A program made the position numbers and the translations under genes. A DNA stretch of 64,000 nucleotides from CAWBXL01 sp963837365 (lineage in GTDB: Bacteria > Acidobacteriota > Terriglobia > Terriglobales > Acidobacteriaceae). A model generated the notes under the pieces. That model searched no databases, had not been told where the DNA came from, and saw only the letters and a program-made list of their open reading frames with translations. This document shows positions 52,210 through 61,641 of the stretch, one piece after another. Where the stretch lies: the NCBI GenBank assembly GCA_963837365.1, contig CAWIMW010000010.1, positions 62,001 through 126,000 on the forward strand, in the 5' to 3' direction. Every line of letters starts with the position of its first letter. The stretch's first letter is position 1.

Positions 52210-53454
52210 GTGCGCGCTGAAATCATTGCTATTGGTTCTGAACTACTTACCCCTTTCCGTCAAGACACGAACTCTCTTTTCCTCACGGGAAAACTGAATG
52301 AGCTTGGAGTCGAAGTCATCTTCAAAACCATTGTGGGGGATTCCCGTAATCATCTGGTTCAGGCAGCGGCCATCGCTCTTTCGCGCGCGGACATGGTTAT
52401 TTTCATGGGCGGGCTCGGCCCCACCGAAGACGACCTTACGCGCGAAGCCGTAGCGGAAACGTTGAAGGTCGATCTGCGCCGCGATCCGGAAGTTCTTCAG
52501 GCCCTGGAGCGTCGCTTTGCATCCCGCAATTGGAAGATCACGCCCAATAACTACAAGCAGGCGGACGTGATCGGCAGCGCCACGATTCTGCTTAATCCAA
52601 ATGGCAGCGCCCCCGGCCAGTGGATCACTCCCCAGTATGAAGGCCACGACAAGATCGTGATTTTGCTCCCCGGGCCTCCTCACGAACTGATGGCCATGTT
52701 TGAAGACCAGTGCGTCCATCGCCTGCGTGAGAGGGTCCCGCAGCAATTCATTGCCACGCGTGTCCTCAAAATTGCCATGATGGGAGAATCCGCCTGCGAT
52801 GCTCGTGTAGCCCCGATCTACAAGCGATATCAGGACGTGCAAACCACGATTCTAGCTGGCGCCGGAGAAATTCAACTTCATTTGAAAACATCGGCTAGCT
52901 CGCTGGCTGAAGCGCAAGCGCGGGTGGACCACCTGATGGCCGATATCGAAGAAGAATTAGGAGACGCTGTGTTTTCCGACAACGGCGATTCGCTGGAGCA
53001 GATCGTCGGCTACTACCTGCAAATGCGGAACGCCACGCTGGCGGTGGCGGAGTCTTGTACCGGTGGGTTGTTGGCGGAGCGGATCACCTCGATAGGTGGC
53101 AGTTCACGCTATTTTCTCGGCGGCGCAGTGGTCTACTCCGATCAATTGAAGACTGGGTTTGCCGATGTGTCGGCCGGGTTGATTAAGAAACACGGTGCGG
53201 TCAGCCGTGAAGTGGCGGCTGCTTTGGCCGAGGGGATACGCAAACGCTGTGGGGCAAACTGGGGAGTGGGGATCACTGGAGTGGCTGGTCCATCTGGCGG
53301 GACGCCAGAAAAGCCCGTCGGCCTGGTATTTCACGCGCTGGCAGGAGAGTCCGAGACCGAAGTATCGGAACGAAATTTTCCCGGAGACCGCAAGCGAGTG
53401 CGGAGTTACGCAACCCAGCAAGCTTTGGATATGGTCCGGCGAAGGCTGATGTAG
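52210..53454 (+). CDS. cinA: CinA-family competence/damage protein (nicotinamide-nucleotide amidase)
   Basis: 414 residues. The N-terminal MoaB/MogA-like domain (about 1-180) shows IIAIGSELLTPFRQDTNS and FMGGLGPTEDDLTREAVAE; the C-terminal PncC domain (about 270-410) has VAESCTGGLLAERITSIG and SSRYFLGGAVVYSDQLKTG. It deamidates NMN and hydrolyses ADP-ribose-like substrates; in many bacteria cinA is co-transcribed with recA. The GTG start at 52210 is followed by the conserved REI-type opening. Confidence 0.93.
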   Translation: MRAEIIAIGSELLTPFRQDTNSLFLTGKLNELGVEVIFKTIVGDSRNHLVQAAAIALSRADMVIFMGGLGPTEDDLTREAVAETLKVDLRRDPEVLQALERRFASRNWKITPNNYKQADVIGSATILLNPNGSAPGQWITPQYEGHDKIVILLPGPPHELMAMFEDQCVHRLRERVPQQFIATRVLKIAMMGESACDARVAPIYKRYQDVQTTILAGAGEIQLHLKTSASSLAEAQARVDHLMADIEEELGDAVFSDNGDSLEQIVGYYLQMRNATLAVAESCTGGLLAERITSIGGSSRYFLGGAVVYSDQLKTGFADVSAGLIKKHGAVSREVAAALAEGIRKRCGANWGVGITGVAGPSGGTPEKPVGLVFHALAGESETEVSERNFPGDRKRVRSYATQQALDMVRRRLM

Positions 53455-53456
53455 TC

Positions 53457-54032
53457 ATGCGCCTATTTGTGGCACTCGACATTGACCAAAGCATCCGCGA
53501 AAAGATTGACCGATTCATCGAAGGCGTGCGCGAATTTGCACGGGATGTCCGCTGGGTCCGGTCTGAATCGTTGCATGTGACGCTGAAGTTCATCGGTGAA
53601 CGACCTGACGTAGAAGAAATCAGGAGTGCGCTGTCACTCGTTCACCTCGAACCGATGGAGATGGTTTTCCGCGGCCACGGATTTTTCCCAACCCCCAAAT
53701 CGGCCCGGGTGTTTTGGATCGGCATAGATTCCGGAGCGGCACTTTCCGGTCTCGCCAAAACTGTGGATGAGGCCCTCATTCCATTGGGAATTGCCAAAGA
53801 AACCCATGCCTTCAGCCCGCATCTGACTCTTGCTCGAACTGGGTCAGGTAGGCCCAGCCATAGAAAAGAAGACAGCAGCAACCGCAATTTTCAACCCTTG
53901 CAAGAAAAGCTTGCAGCGCTTCCTGTACCCGAGTTTGGTACCATGACCGCCCGTGAGTTCTTTCTTTATCAAAGCCGGCTCAGTCCGAAGGGCTCGCGTT
54001 ATACCAAGATTGCCGGCTTTGGCTTGCGTTAG
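53457..54032 (+). CDS. thpR: RNA 2',3'-cyclic phosphodiesterase ThpR
   Basis: 191 residues of the 2H phosphoesterase family, with two H-x-T/S-L motifs: LHVTLKFIG (about 40) and FSPHLTLAR (about 120). It opens cyclic phosphate ends of RNA. It follows cinA by two bases, an order often seen in bacteria (cinA-thpR-recA); recA is not in the window. The C-terminus MTAREFFLYQSRLSPKGSRY is typical. Confidence 0.92.
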   Translation: MRLFVALDIDQSIREKIDRFIEGVREFARDVRWVRSESLHVTLKFIGERPDVEEIRSALSLVHLEPMEMVFRGHGFFPTPKSARVFWIGIDSGAALSGLAKTVDEALIPLGIAKETHAFSPHLTLARTGSGRPSHRKEDSSNRNFQPLQEKLAALPVPEFGTMTAREFFLYQSRLSPKGSRYTKIAGFGLR

Positions 54033-54053
54033 CTTCTACTAAGCCCGTAACTC

Positions 54054-54683
54054 ATGCTTACTCTCCCGATCATCGTGATTTTCAGCTATCTGGTCGGGTC
54101 AATTCCCTTTGGCTACATTCTGGTGCGTGTTTTTCAGGGGAAGGATGTGCGGGAAAGCGGCAGCGGCAACATTGGCGCTACCAATGTGGCACGGTCTTCG
54201 CCCGTGCTAGGAATATTCACTCTCCTGCTCGATGCCGGAAAGGGAGCGACGGCGGTACTGGTTGCAGTCCAAATAAGCGGATTTTGGAACCTGGTACCAG
54301 AATCGGACACCGCACTTCGTGTAGCATTCGCTGCATTCCTGGCCGTGCTTGGGCACATGTTCCCTATCTGGTTGAAGTTCAAGGGGGGCAAAGGGGTGGC
54401 CACAGGTTTGGGTTCATTTATGCTGATCGCTCCCAAAGCCACGCTAATCATGATCGCTATCTTTGCCGTGACGCTGCTGGTATTTCGCTATGTGTCGTTC
54501 GCCTCAATCTTTTCCGTGGCCTTGTTTCCTTTGCCAGTCTGGCTCCTGCACGAATATCATGATGAACCTTTTGTTCTTGCGCTGATCTCAGCCTCCGCAA
54601 TCATGATTGTTTTAAAACATCATGCAAATATCCGGCGGCTCATGCTTGGAACTGAACCACGTCTTCAACTGAGGCGTGGATGA
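54054..54683 (+). CDS. plsY: acyl-phosphate:glycerol-3-phosphate acyltransferase PlsY
   Basis: 209 residues with five to seven membrane segments. The three conserved cytoplasmic motifs are SIPFGYILVRVFQGKDVRES, then GSGNIGATNVARS, and KFKGGKGVATGLG. It transfers acyl groups from acyl-phosphate to glycerol-3-phosphate, the first step of phospholipid synthesis. Its stop overlaps the gpsA start. Confidence 0.95.
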   Translation: MLTLPIIVIFSYLVGSIPFGYILVRVFQGKDVRESGSGNIGATNVARSSPVLGIFTLLLDAGKGATAVLVAVQISGFWNLVPESDTALRVAFAAFLAVLGHMFPIWLKFKGGKGVATGLGSFMLIAPKATLIMIAIFAVTLLVFRYVSFASIFSVALFPLPVWLLHEYHDEPFVLALISASAIMIVLKHHANIRRLMLGTEPRLQLRRG

Positions 54684-55693
54684 GTACCATTGCCATCATC
54701 GGAGCGGGAGCATGGGGCACTGGCCTTTCTATCGTTCTGGGGCGCAAAGGAACTCATGCTGTCCGGCTCTGGGCGCGCGAGCCGGAGGTACGCGAGGCAA
54801 TTTCGTCCAGGCGCGTAAATCACGTCTTTCTGCCCGGACAATTGGTTTCGGAAAACCTTTCTGTCACAGGAGTTCTATCTGAGGCCCTCGATGATGCAGA
54901 CATCGTTGTAAGCGTAATGCCTTCCCAGCATTGCCGTGATTTGTTCCGGCAAATGGCGCCGCACTTGAAACCGGGCATGTTGATCGTGAGCGCAACCAAA
55001 GGTTTGGAAGAAACCACTCTGCTGCGTATGACAGAGGTAATCTCTCAGACGCTGGAAGCAACCAGCAGCTTCAGGCCGCGACTGGGTGCGCTGAGTGGGC
55101 CTTCATTCGCAACCGAGGTGACTCGCGGCGATCCGACTGCTGTGGCAATTGCCTCCGGGGACAGTGAATTGGCGGAGAGGATTCAGCGAGAGTTCAGCGA
55201 TCCTCGCTTCCGGGTGTATCGCAATGAGGACGTCGTCGGCGTGGAGCTAGGCGGGGCGTTGAAGAACGTGATCGCCATCGCGGCGGGGGTCTGCCATGGA
55301 TTGGATTTCGGCCACAACTCCATCGCAGCACTGATCACACGCGGACTCGCGGAAATGACCCGGCTGGTTGTGGCCTGCGGCGGGCGGCAAGAGACTATGG
55401 CGGGACTGGCGGGACTCGGTGATTTGGTTCTGACGTGTACCGGAGATTTATCCCGCAACCGCAGCGTCGGGGTTGAACTTGGCCGCGGCCGAAAGCTTGC
55501 GGAAATTATTGCCGGAATGCACGGCTCGGTGGCCGAAGGCATCTTTACTACCAACGCCGCAATTGGGCTTGCCCGGGCCCGATCCGTGGAAATGCCTATC
55601 ACCGAACAGATGCACGCTATCCTGCACGATGACAAATCCCCTCGCGATGCTATCCATGAGCTGATGACGCGGAGCGCCAAGAGTGAAAGTTGA
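54680..55693 (+). CDS. gpsA: glycerol-3-phosphate dehydrogenase [NAD(P)+]
   Basis: 337 residues. The nucleotide fold starts with IAIIGAGAWGTGLSIVLGRK, and the active-site Lys is in VGVELGGALKNVIAIAAG; GLGDLVLTCTGDLSRNR follows. It makes sn-glycerol-3-phosphate, the substrate of PlsY, so the two overlapped genes (four bases) act in one pathway. The region after it (55694-55951) shows nothing recognisable. Confidence 0.96.
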   Translation: MSTIAIIGAGAWGTGLSIVLGRKGTHAVRLWAREPEVREAISSRRVNHVFLPGQLVSENLSVTGVLSEALDDADIVVSVMPSQHCRDLFRQMAPHLKPGMLIVSATKGLEETTLLRMTEVISQTLEATSSFRPRLGALSGPSFATEVTRGDPTAVAIASGDSELAERIQREFSDPRFRVYRNEDVVGVELGGALKNVIAIAAGVCHGLDFGHNSIAALITRGLAEMTRLVVACGGRQETMAGLAGLGDLVLTCTGDLSRNRSVGVELGRGRKLAEIIAGMHGSVAEGIFTTNAAIGLARARSVEMPITEQMHAILHDDKSPRDAIHELMTRSAKSES

Positions 55694-55951
55694 CGGCGGG
55701 ACCTTGTCTTGCATCACCAAGGCGGGGCAAATATCAGTTGCCAGTTCTTGGTTCTGCTCAAACACCGCCTCTTTGCCAGGCAGAACTACGAATTCCCACA
55801 TTACTAAAATCGCCACCCATCTTGTTTATTACCAGTCACTTATTCTTCTTCTCCTCTACAAATATGGCGCGGTGATTAACACCTTCGTAACCGGGCACAT
55901 CGTCCATTTCACCGTAAAATTCTAAGGAAGCAACATCTGCGCGACCCTGAC

Positions 55952-57832
55952 TTGGGACGCGACAGGGCCACTTTGTCATTGAAACCAGCTGCCCCAACCC
56001 GGCGCATACGGATTCTCTACCTGATCCTCAGCGTGCTTTTGCTGATCAGCGTTGTGCCTATTTATTTCTACTCGTCGCAGGTGGAAAAGACTAATCGGGA
56101 CCAGTTGATCACGAATGAAAGAGTCTTACAGAACACCGTCGCCCGCTCGCTCGCCGACGAGATTGCTCAGCACCAGAATTCTTCACGCATGATGATGGCG
56201 AATCTGTCCTCCGCCCTTCAGGTCGCCAGCGCCGGCGATATCACCGGAGAACGGGTGCAAACCCCGGAGTTGCGTACGCTCCTCGAAAATTATGTTTCGG
56301 CCTCCAACGACGTCGCCTATGCGACTCTATTGAATTCTGAAGGCAAGGGAATTTTGGCCGGGCGAATTGTCCCAGATGCGTTCTTGCAACGCGAGTTAGA
56401 GCGCGCCTATGCCGCCGCTCGCGAGGGGCGCGGTTACAGCGGCGATCCCCTGCTTGTGGGAAGCGGAAAAGAGTCGCGCACGGTTGTGGTCGTCAGCGTT
56501 CCTGTGATGGATTCGGGAAATTTTCTTGGCATGCTTGGCTCGGTGATCGATCTGCAATTCCTTATCCGTCGCCTACAGGAAGTCAGCCGTGGCGGGCTTA
56601 CGCCCTATGTTGTGGATTCAGCCGGCCGGTTCGTCGCGGGAGCAACCGCCGATTACGCAACCGGACAGGACATGAAGAATCTAGAGATCGTGCGAAACTT
56701 TGTAGACCAGGGCGGCAAGGCACAGTTCGTGGCGGCGACCAATGAATTCAACGTTGGCAAGGGCAAAAACGTCGTAAAGATGCTGGGCACCTATAGTCCC
56801 GTATCGAACATGGAGTGGGCTGTGGTTGTACAAAAGCCAAGCAAGGAAGCCTATCGCGAAGTTTACGAGATGCAACGCAATGCCCGGATTGGGGCGGTCA
56901 TTGCTGCCCTGCTAAGCGTATTGATCAGCATCTTTGCTGCGCGTACCATTACCAATCCTCTGCAAGTCTTAACTGAGTCCAGCCGCGCCATTGCTCAGGG
57001 AGATTTTTCTCAGCGTGTCCGCCTGAAGAGCCGCACCGAGTTCGGAGAATTGGCTGCAACCTTCAATACCATGTCCGAAGAATTGGAACAGTTTGTTTAC
57101 GACCTGAAGCGTGCAGCCAACGAGAACCGTGATTTGTTTTTGGCTTCCATTCAGATGCTCGCTGGAGCGGTCGACGAAAAGGACCCGTACACTCGCGGTC
57201 ACTCTGACCGGGTCACGCGCTACTCCATGATGATTGCCAAAGAAATGGGGCTGCCCGAGAGCGAAATCGAAGTGGTGCGGATCTCCGCCCAACTGCATGA
57301 CGTGGGAAAAATTGGTATCGAAGACCGCATCCTGAAAAAGCCCGGCGCTCTGACCGAAGAAGAATTTGAAGTCATGAAGACCCACACCACCAAAGGGGCC
57401 AACATTCTGCGGCCTGTCCTGCAACTGAGGGAAATGCTGCCGGGCATTGAGTTGCACCACGAGTCTCTCGATGGCCGTGGATATCCTCACGGGTTGAAGG
57501 GAGACCAGATCCCCCAGTTGGCGCGCATGATCGCGGTGGCGGATACATTCGATGCCCTCACCACCAACCGCCCCTATCAGCAGGCACGTGATGCACAAGC
57601 CGCGCTGAAAGTAATTCATTCGCTTTCGGGGAAACGTTTGGATCCTACCGCGGTCGCAGCCCTCCAAGCCATTCATGACAGAGGGGAGATCAAAGTTCCG
57701 CGGCAGCCCGTCAAAATACCTCTCGTAGCAGTTCCGCCACAGCCTGTACCGCAAGCACAACCTGCAACTTTAGCGCAGCCGTCGGTTACGGAAGCCAGCA
57801 CTCCTGTTTCAGTCGAAACCACGCAAGTCTAG
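55952..57832 (+). CDS. Cache-HAMP-HD-GYP sensor, c-di-GMP phosphodiesterase
   Basis: 626 residues. The first transmembrane helix (about 17-42) and the second (about 312-335) flank a double-Cache-like periplasmic region; a HAMP domain (about 335-390, ARTITNPLQVLTESSRAIA) and a HD-GYP domain (about 400-575) follow. The metal site is HD in AQLHDVGKIGIEDRIL, and the GYP motif is HHESLDGRGYPHGLKG. It senses a small ligand outside and adjusts c-di-GMP inside. A Pro/Gln/Ala-rich low-complexity tail ends the protein. The start is TTG (55952); it is weakly supported, as no ribosome-binding site is obvious. Confidence 0.88.
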   Translation: MGRDRATLSLKPAAPTRRIRILYLILSVLLLISVVPIYFYSSQVEKTNRDQLITNERVLQNTVARSLADEIAQHQNSSRMMMANLSSALQVASAGDITGERVQTPELRTLLENYVSASNDVAYATLLNSEGKGILAGRIVPDAFLQRELERAYAAAREGRGYSGDPLLVGSGKESRTVVVVSVPVMDSGNFLGMLGSVIDLQFLIRRLQEVSRGGLTPYVVDSAGRFVAGATADYATGQDMKNLEIVRNFVDQGGKAQFVAATNEFNVGKGKNVVKMLGTYSPVSNMEWAVVVQKPSKEAYREVYEMQRNARIGAVIAALLSVLISIFAARTITNPLQVLTESSRAIAQGDFSQRVRLKSRTEFGELAATFNTMSEELEQFVYDLKRAANENRDLFLASIQMLAGAVDEKDPYTRGHSDRVTRYSMMIAKEMGLPESEIEVVRISAQLHDVGKIGIEDRILKKPGALTEEEFEVMKTHTTKGANILRPVLQLREMLPGIELHHESLDGRGYPHGLKGDQIPQLARMIAVADTFDALTTNRPYQQARDAQAALKVIHSLSGKRLDPTAVAALQAIHDRGEIKVPRQPVKIPLVAVPPQPVPQAQPATLAQPSVTEASTPVSVETTQV

Positions 57833-57914
57833 CCAGGTTAAAGAGCTACTCCACTCGCGACTCGGCGGCTCAACTCATCCACCGCTATAATTGCTGGGAA
57901 ACGCAATTATCGTC

Positions 57915-58865
57915 ATGATTCAGACTCTTTTTGGAAGTACGGAAGAAAAGCCCGGCTTTTTTGACCGCATGAAAGAAGCGGTCACGCGCACCCGGGAGAA
58001 CCTTGCGGCGCGGATCGAGGATGTGGTTTCCATCGGCAAGGAGATCGATCGTGCCACGCTGGATGATCTGGAAGCCATATTGATCGGCGCGGATCTGGGG
58101 ACAGTCACCACCCAGCAAGTCCTGGGAAACCTGCGCGAGAAGGCGGATCGAAAGCAAATCAAAGACGTTGCTGAACTAAAACGGCTGCTGCAAGAAGAGC
58201 TGCTGGCGATTTTGAACGTAACCGATAGACAGCCCATACAAAAAGTGAATGGGACACCGGAAGTGATTCTTGTAGTAGGTGTCAATGGCGCGGGCAAAAC
58301 CACTACCATCGGCAAGCTTGCACAAAATTTCCGTTCTCAGGGCAAGACGGTTTTGCTGTGTGCGGCGGACACGTTCCGGGCCGCCGCCATCGAGCAACTG
58401 GAAATCTGGGGGCAGCGCACGGGAACTGAAGTCATTCGCACCCGCGCTGGCGGCGACCCTTCCGCGGTCCTCTTCGATGCATTGCAGGCAGCCAGTGTCC
58501 GCAAAACTGACTACGTCATCGTGGACACAGCCGGCCGTCTGCATACCAAGACCAGTTTGATGGCTGAACTAGAAAAAATGCGGCGGACTGCGCAGCGCGT
58601 CATCCCCGGCTCGCCGCATGAGACGTTACTGGTGATGGATGGCACCACCGGCCAGAACGGATTGCAGCAGGCGCGTTTATTTACGCAATCAGCAGGCGTC
58701 ACCGGCATTGTGCTCACCAAACTCGATGGCACTGCCAAGGGAGGTGTCGTGGTCGCCATTTCCCGGGAATTGGGCCTTCCCGTGCGGTACGTTGGTGTAG
58801 GCGAAAAAGCCGGTGATTTGTTGCCCTTCAACCCCAAGGAATTTGTAGAATCGCTGTTTACATAG
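57915..58865 (+). CDS. ftsY: signal recognition particle receptor FtsY
   Basis: 316 residues from ATG 57915; an upstream TTG (57891) is possible. The NG domain shows the G1 loop VVGVNGAGKTTTIGKLA, then DTFRAAAIEQLE, DTAGRLHTKTSL and TKLDGTAKGGVVVAIS. It binds the SRP-ribosome complex and guides inner-membrane proteins to SecYEG. The acidic A domain is short (about 30 residues), as in many non-enterobacterial FtsY proteins. Confidence 0.95.
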   Translation: MIQTLFGSTEEKPGFFDRMKEAVTRTRENLAARIEDVVSIGKEIDRATLDDLEAILIGADLGTVTTQQVLGNLREKADRKQIKDVAELKRLLQEELLAILNVTDRQPIQKVNGTPEVILVVGVNGAGKTTTIGKLAQNFRSQGKTVLLCAADTFRAAAIEQLEIWGQRTGTEVIRTRAGGDPSAVLFDALQAASVRKTDYVIVDTAGRLHTKTSLMAELEKMRRTAQRVIPGSPHETLLVMDGTTGQNGLQQARLFTQSAGVTGIVLTKLDGTAKGGVVVAISRELGLPVRYVGVGEKAGDLLPFNPKEFVESLFT

Positions 58866-58995
58866 TTTCTACACAGGTCCATCTATGGATGAGCCAAAGA
58901 AACACAATTCCGGAAGAAGATTCGTTTGACTCTTATCCACCCAGAAGATCATGAGCAGAGAAAACCTGCATAAGTGCTTGGCGTGAGCCCATCCC

Positions 58996-60147
58996 ATGCC
59001 TGATCGCCAAACTGACGAGCGGTTTCTTCGTCGCGCCCTGGATCTGGCGCGAAATGGGATCGGTCTGACTTCACCGAACCCATGCGTTGGCGCAGTGATC
59101 GTAGATGAGCGAGGCAACATCGCTGGTGAAGGGTTTCATACTTATGAAGGTGTAAAGCACGCAGAAGTTCTGGCCATCGAGCACGCGGGAGAGAGGGCCC
59201 AGCGCGGAACGCTATATCTCAATCTGGAGCCTTGTTCGCACGAGGGACGTACCGGTCCATGCGCGGAAGCGGTGATTGCGGCTGGAATCCGCCGGGTCGT
59301 CGCGTGCATGCAAGATCCAAACCCAGCCGTGTGTGGACAGGGCTTCGACAAACTGAAAGCCGCCGGTATCGCTGTGAAATCGGGGATTTTCGAGGATGAA
59401 GCCCAAACCCTGAATGAATCGTTCGCCAAATACATTCGCCATCACGAGCCGCTGGTCACACTAAAAGCGGCCATGACGCTCGATGGGAAAATCGCTCCTC
59501 CGCCTGCGGAGAAGGCCGCATCCATCAGTGGGCCTACCGGCGGTTGGATCACCAGCAACGAGGCCCGCGCCCATGTCCATGAGCTTCGCCATCAGCATGA
59601 TGGCATCATGGTGGGAGTGGGCACCATCATTGCAGATGACCCGCTGCTTACAGACCGCAGCCATCGTGCCCGCCGCCGGCCATTCCTGCGCGTTATCGTG
59701 GACTCGCGGCTTAGGTTGCCATTGGATTCCCGGGTCGTCAAAACGGCGCAAAACGATGTCCTGGTTCTTTGTTCGTTCGCCGAGGAAAAGAAGAAACAGC
59801 AGTTGCTGGACCGCGGCATACGCGTCGAACAGATTGCAACCATGACCGCGGATGGTCGCCCGGACATGGCCGGTATCTCCCGCCGTATGGGAGAACTTGA
59901 AGTTATCAGCCTGCTGATCGAAGGGGGCGCCATGATTAATTGGGCAGCGCTGGCCTCGGGCATTGTGGACAAGGTCTTTCTCTACTACGCGCCTAAAATC
60001 CTGGCCGGAACCGGTTCCGTGCCCTTCGCTGCCGGATATGGCTTCCGGCACATGAGTGACGCAGCGTATGTGAAATCCATTAAGTTGCACCGCTTTGGAG
60101 AAGATTTTGCCGTGGAAGGTTATCTAAAAAATCCTTATAGCGAGTGA
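58996..60147 (+). CDS. ribD: bifunctional riboflavin biosynthesis deaminase/reductase RibD
   Basis: 383 residues. The deaminase domain has the zinc motif HAEVLAIEHAG and EPCSHEGRTGPCAEAV; the C-terminal reductase domain (about 150-380) begins VTLKAAMTLDGKIA and includes GGAMINWAALASG. The enzyme deaminates then reduces the pyrimidine intermediate. It is directly followed by ribE with overlapping open frames. The 130-base gap before it (58866-58995) shows no FMN riboswitch. Confidence 0.95.
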   Translation: MPDRQTDERFLRRALDLARNGIGLTSPNPCVGAVIVDERGNIAGEGFHTYEGVKHAEVLAIEHAGERAQRGTLYLNLEPCSHEGRTGPCAEAVIAAGIRRVVACMQDPNPAVCGQGFDKLKAAGIAVKSGIFEDEAQTLNESFAKYIRHHEPLVTLKAAMTLDGKIAPPPAEKAASISGPTGGWITSNEARAHVHELRHQHDGIMVGVGTIIADDPLLTDRSHRARRRPFLRVIVDSRLRLPLDSRVVKTAQNDVLVLCSFAEEKKKQQLLDRGIRVEQIATMTADGRPDMAGISRRMGELEVISLLIEGGAMINWAALASGIVDKVFLYYAPKILAGTGSVPFAAGYGFRHMSDAAYVKSIKLHRFGEDFAVEGYLKNPYSE

Positions 60148-60152
60148 AAATC

Positions 60153-60794
60153 ATGTTCACTGGAATCGTTGAAGAAGTTGGCAGAGTCACAAAGATCGAG
60201 CAGCGTGGAGAAAATCGCCGCATCACCATCGAAGCGGAGAACACTCCCAAAGAACTTGCAACCGGGCACAGTGTGGCCGTAAGCGGCGTTTGCCTCACCG
60301 CCCTGGATATGCGGGCAAAGTCCTTTTGTGCGGACCTCGCGCCTGAGACTTGGGCGCGCACTTCATTTTCCCGCATTCATGAGGGTGCGCTGATCAACCT
60401 TGAGCTGCCGATGAAAGCCGACGGCCGGTTCGGAGGGCATGTAGTACAGGGCCACGTGGATGGTGTCGGCAAATTTCTGGCCCTCGATCGCATCGCCGAT
60501 TCTGAAAACTGGTGGCTGCATATTGAATTGCCGCCCGAAGTGGAAAAATACACGGTCTACAAGGGCTCGATCTCGATTGAAGGTATCAGCCTCACCGTCG
60601 CCAAGCTGGAGGGCATGCGCTGCACCGTGGCCATCATTCCCCACACGGTGGAAGTGACAAACCTGAAATCCCTTAAGCCCGGTGATCCTGTCAACCTCGA
60701 AGCCGATCTGATTGCCAAGTATGTGGAGAAGATGATGAAAGGTGAGCCGTCGAGCGCAATCACCGTGGAAAGTCTGGTGCGGCAGGGATTCTAG
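60153..60794 (+). CDS. ribE: riboflavin synthase alpha subunit
   Basis: 213 residues from ATG 60153, which gives the conserved MFTGIVEEVGRV start. The two barrel halves are evident: MFTGIVEE, then SVAVSGVCLTALD, and GHVVQGHVDGVGKF, then SIEGISLTVAK. The enzyme dismutates two molecules of 6,7-dimethyl-8-ribityllumazine to riboflavin. It overlaps the 3' end of ribD in reading space by a few bases upstream of the ATG, so the genes form one operon. Confidence 0.95.
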   Translation: MFTGIVEEVGRVTKIEQRGENRRITIEAENTPKELATGHSVAVSGVCLTALDMRAKSFCADLAPETWARTSFSRIHEGALINLELPMKADGRFGGHVVQGHVDGVGKFLALDRIADSENWWLHIELPPEVEKYTVYKGSISIEGISLTVAKLEGMRCTVAIIPHTVEVTNLKSLKPGDPVNLEADLIAKYVEKMMKGEPSSAITVESLVRQGF

Positions 60795-60814
60795 TTCCCA
60801 GTTCTCAGGTGCCA

Positions 60815-60838
60815 GTTCTCAGTCTGGGAACTGAGAAC
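60815..60838. repeat. GTTCTCAGT inverted repeat between convergent genes
   Basis: GTTCTCAGT-CTGGGA-ACTGAGAAC is a perfect 9-bp stem with a 6-base loop, flanked by further CAGTTCTCAG and GGGAACTG copies. It is between the ribE stop and the convergent ABC ATPase gene, where it may serve as a bidirectional terminator. Confidence 0.55.
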
Positions 60839-60856
60839 CGGGAACTGACAACTGAT

Positions 60857-61624
60857 TCACACTCCCACTTTCAATTCATCTAACTCCAGAAATTCTTTGA
60901 CAATGGGTTCAGCCGATCTTTCCATCTCATCCGAAGTACCGAAAAAGATCACTCTTGCTTCATGCAAAAACACAATGCGGTCGGCCAATTTCTTGGCCAA
61001 TCTCATGTCGTGGGTGACGACTACGCTGGTCAAGTGAAGTTGAATCTTCAATCGTTTAATCAAGTCGCCCAGCAGTTGGGCCATCAGCGGATCCACCATG
61101 GTGGTAGGTTCGTCGTATAACACGCACTCTGGCTGGGCGGCCAGTGCGCGTGCGATGGCCACCGAGCGCTTCATGCCAGTGGACAAGTCCGAAGGCAACA
61201 GGTCGCGCATCTCCCCGACACCCACCATTTGCAGCAGGCCGTCCACAATCTGAAGAATTTGTTTTTCTTGCATCCCGGGACGTTCGCGCAGTGGGAAAGC
61301 CACATTTTCGCCGACGGTCAAAGAGTCGAATAACGCGCCGTTCTGGAAGACCATCGTTACTTTCTTGCGGATGCGCTCCATCTCTTCCTCACCGTAATCG
61401 GTGATGTCCTCATGGGCCACGATCACTCTGCCGGAGTCCGGCTTCAGAAAACCCATGATGTGATGCAGGGACACCGACTTGCCCACGCCGCTACGCCCGA
61501 GGATGCACACAGTCTCGCCGGGCATCACATCAAAGCTGACGTGATCGAGAACGCAGTTGTCACCAAACGACTTCGAGACATCTTTGAACTCGATGTATGG
61601 CCCGGATTGTGCGGGAGAACTCAT
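60857..61624 (-). CDS. MlaF-family ABC transporter ATPase (second copy)
   Basis: 255 residues. Walker A is GRSGVGKSVS, the Q-loop is FQNG, the signature is LSTGMKRSVAIARA (T instead of G), and the Walker B region LYDEPTTMVDP keeps the catalytic Glu. This is the MlaF type that drives lipid transport with an MlaE permease. No permease or MCE gene is adjacent. The upstream mlaEF-like pair at 16360-18014 is a distinct set. Confidence 0.88.
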   Translation of the reverse strand: MSSPAQSGPYIEFKDVSKSFGDNCVLDHVSFDVMPGETVCILGRSGVGKSVSLHHIMGFLKPDSGRVIVAHEDITDYGEEEMERIRKKVTMVFQNGALFDSLTVGENVAFPLRERPGMQEKQILQIVDGLLQMVGVGEMRDLLPSDLSTGMKRSVAIARALAAQPECVLYDEPTTMVDPLMAQLLGDLIKRLKIQLHLTSVVVTHDMRLAKKLADRIVFLHEARVIFFGTSDEMERSAEPIVKEFLELDELKVGV

Positions 61625-61641
61625 ACTTAAATCTTAGTCTC

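Noticed and set aside
55683..55925. Short plus-strand frames after gpsA.
   Set aside because: They have no ribosome-binding site or recognisable domain and overlap the gpsA end; considered chance.
58866..58995. An FMN riboswitch before ribD.
   Set aside because: The 130-base gap lacks the conserved FMN-element segments.
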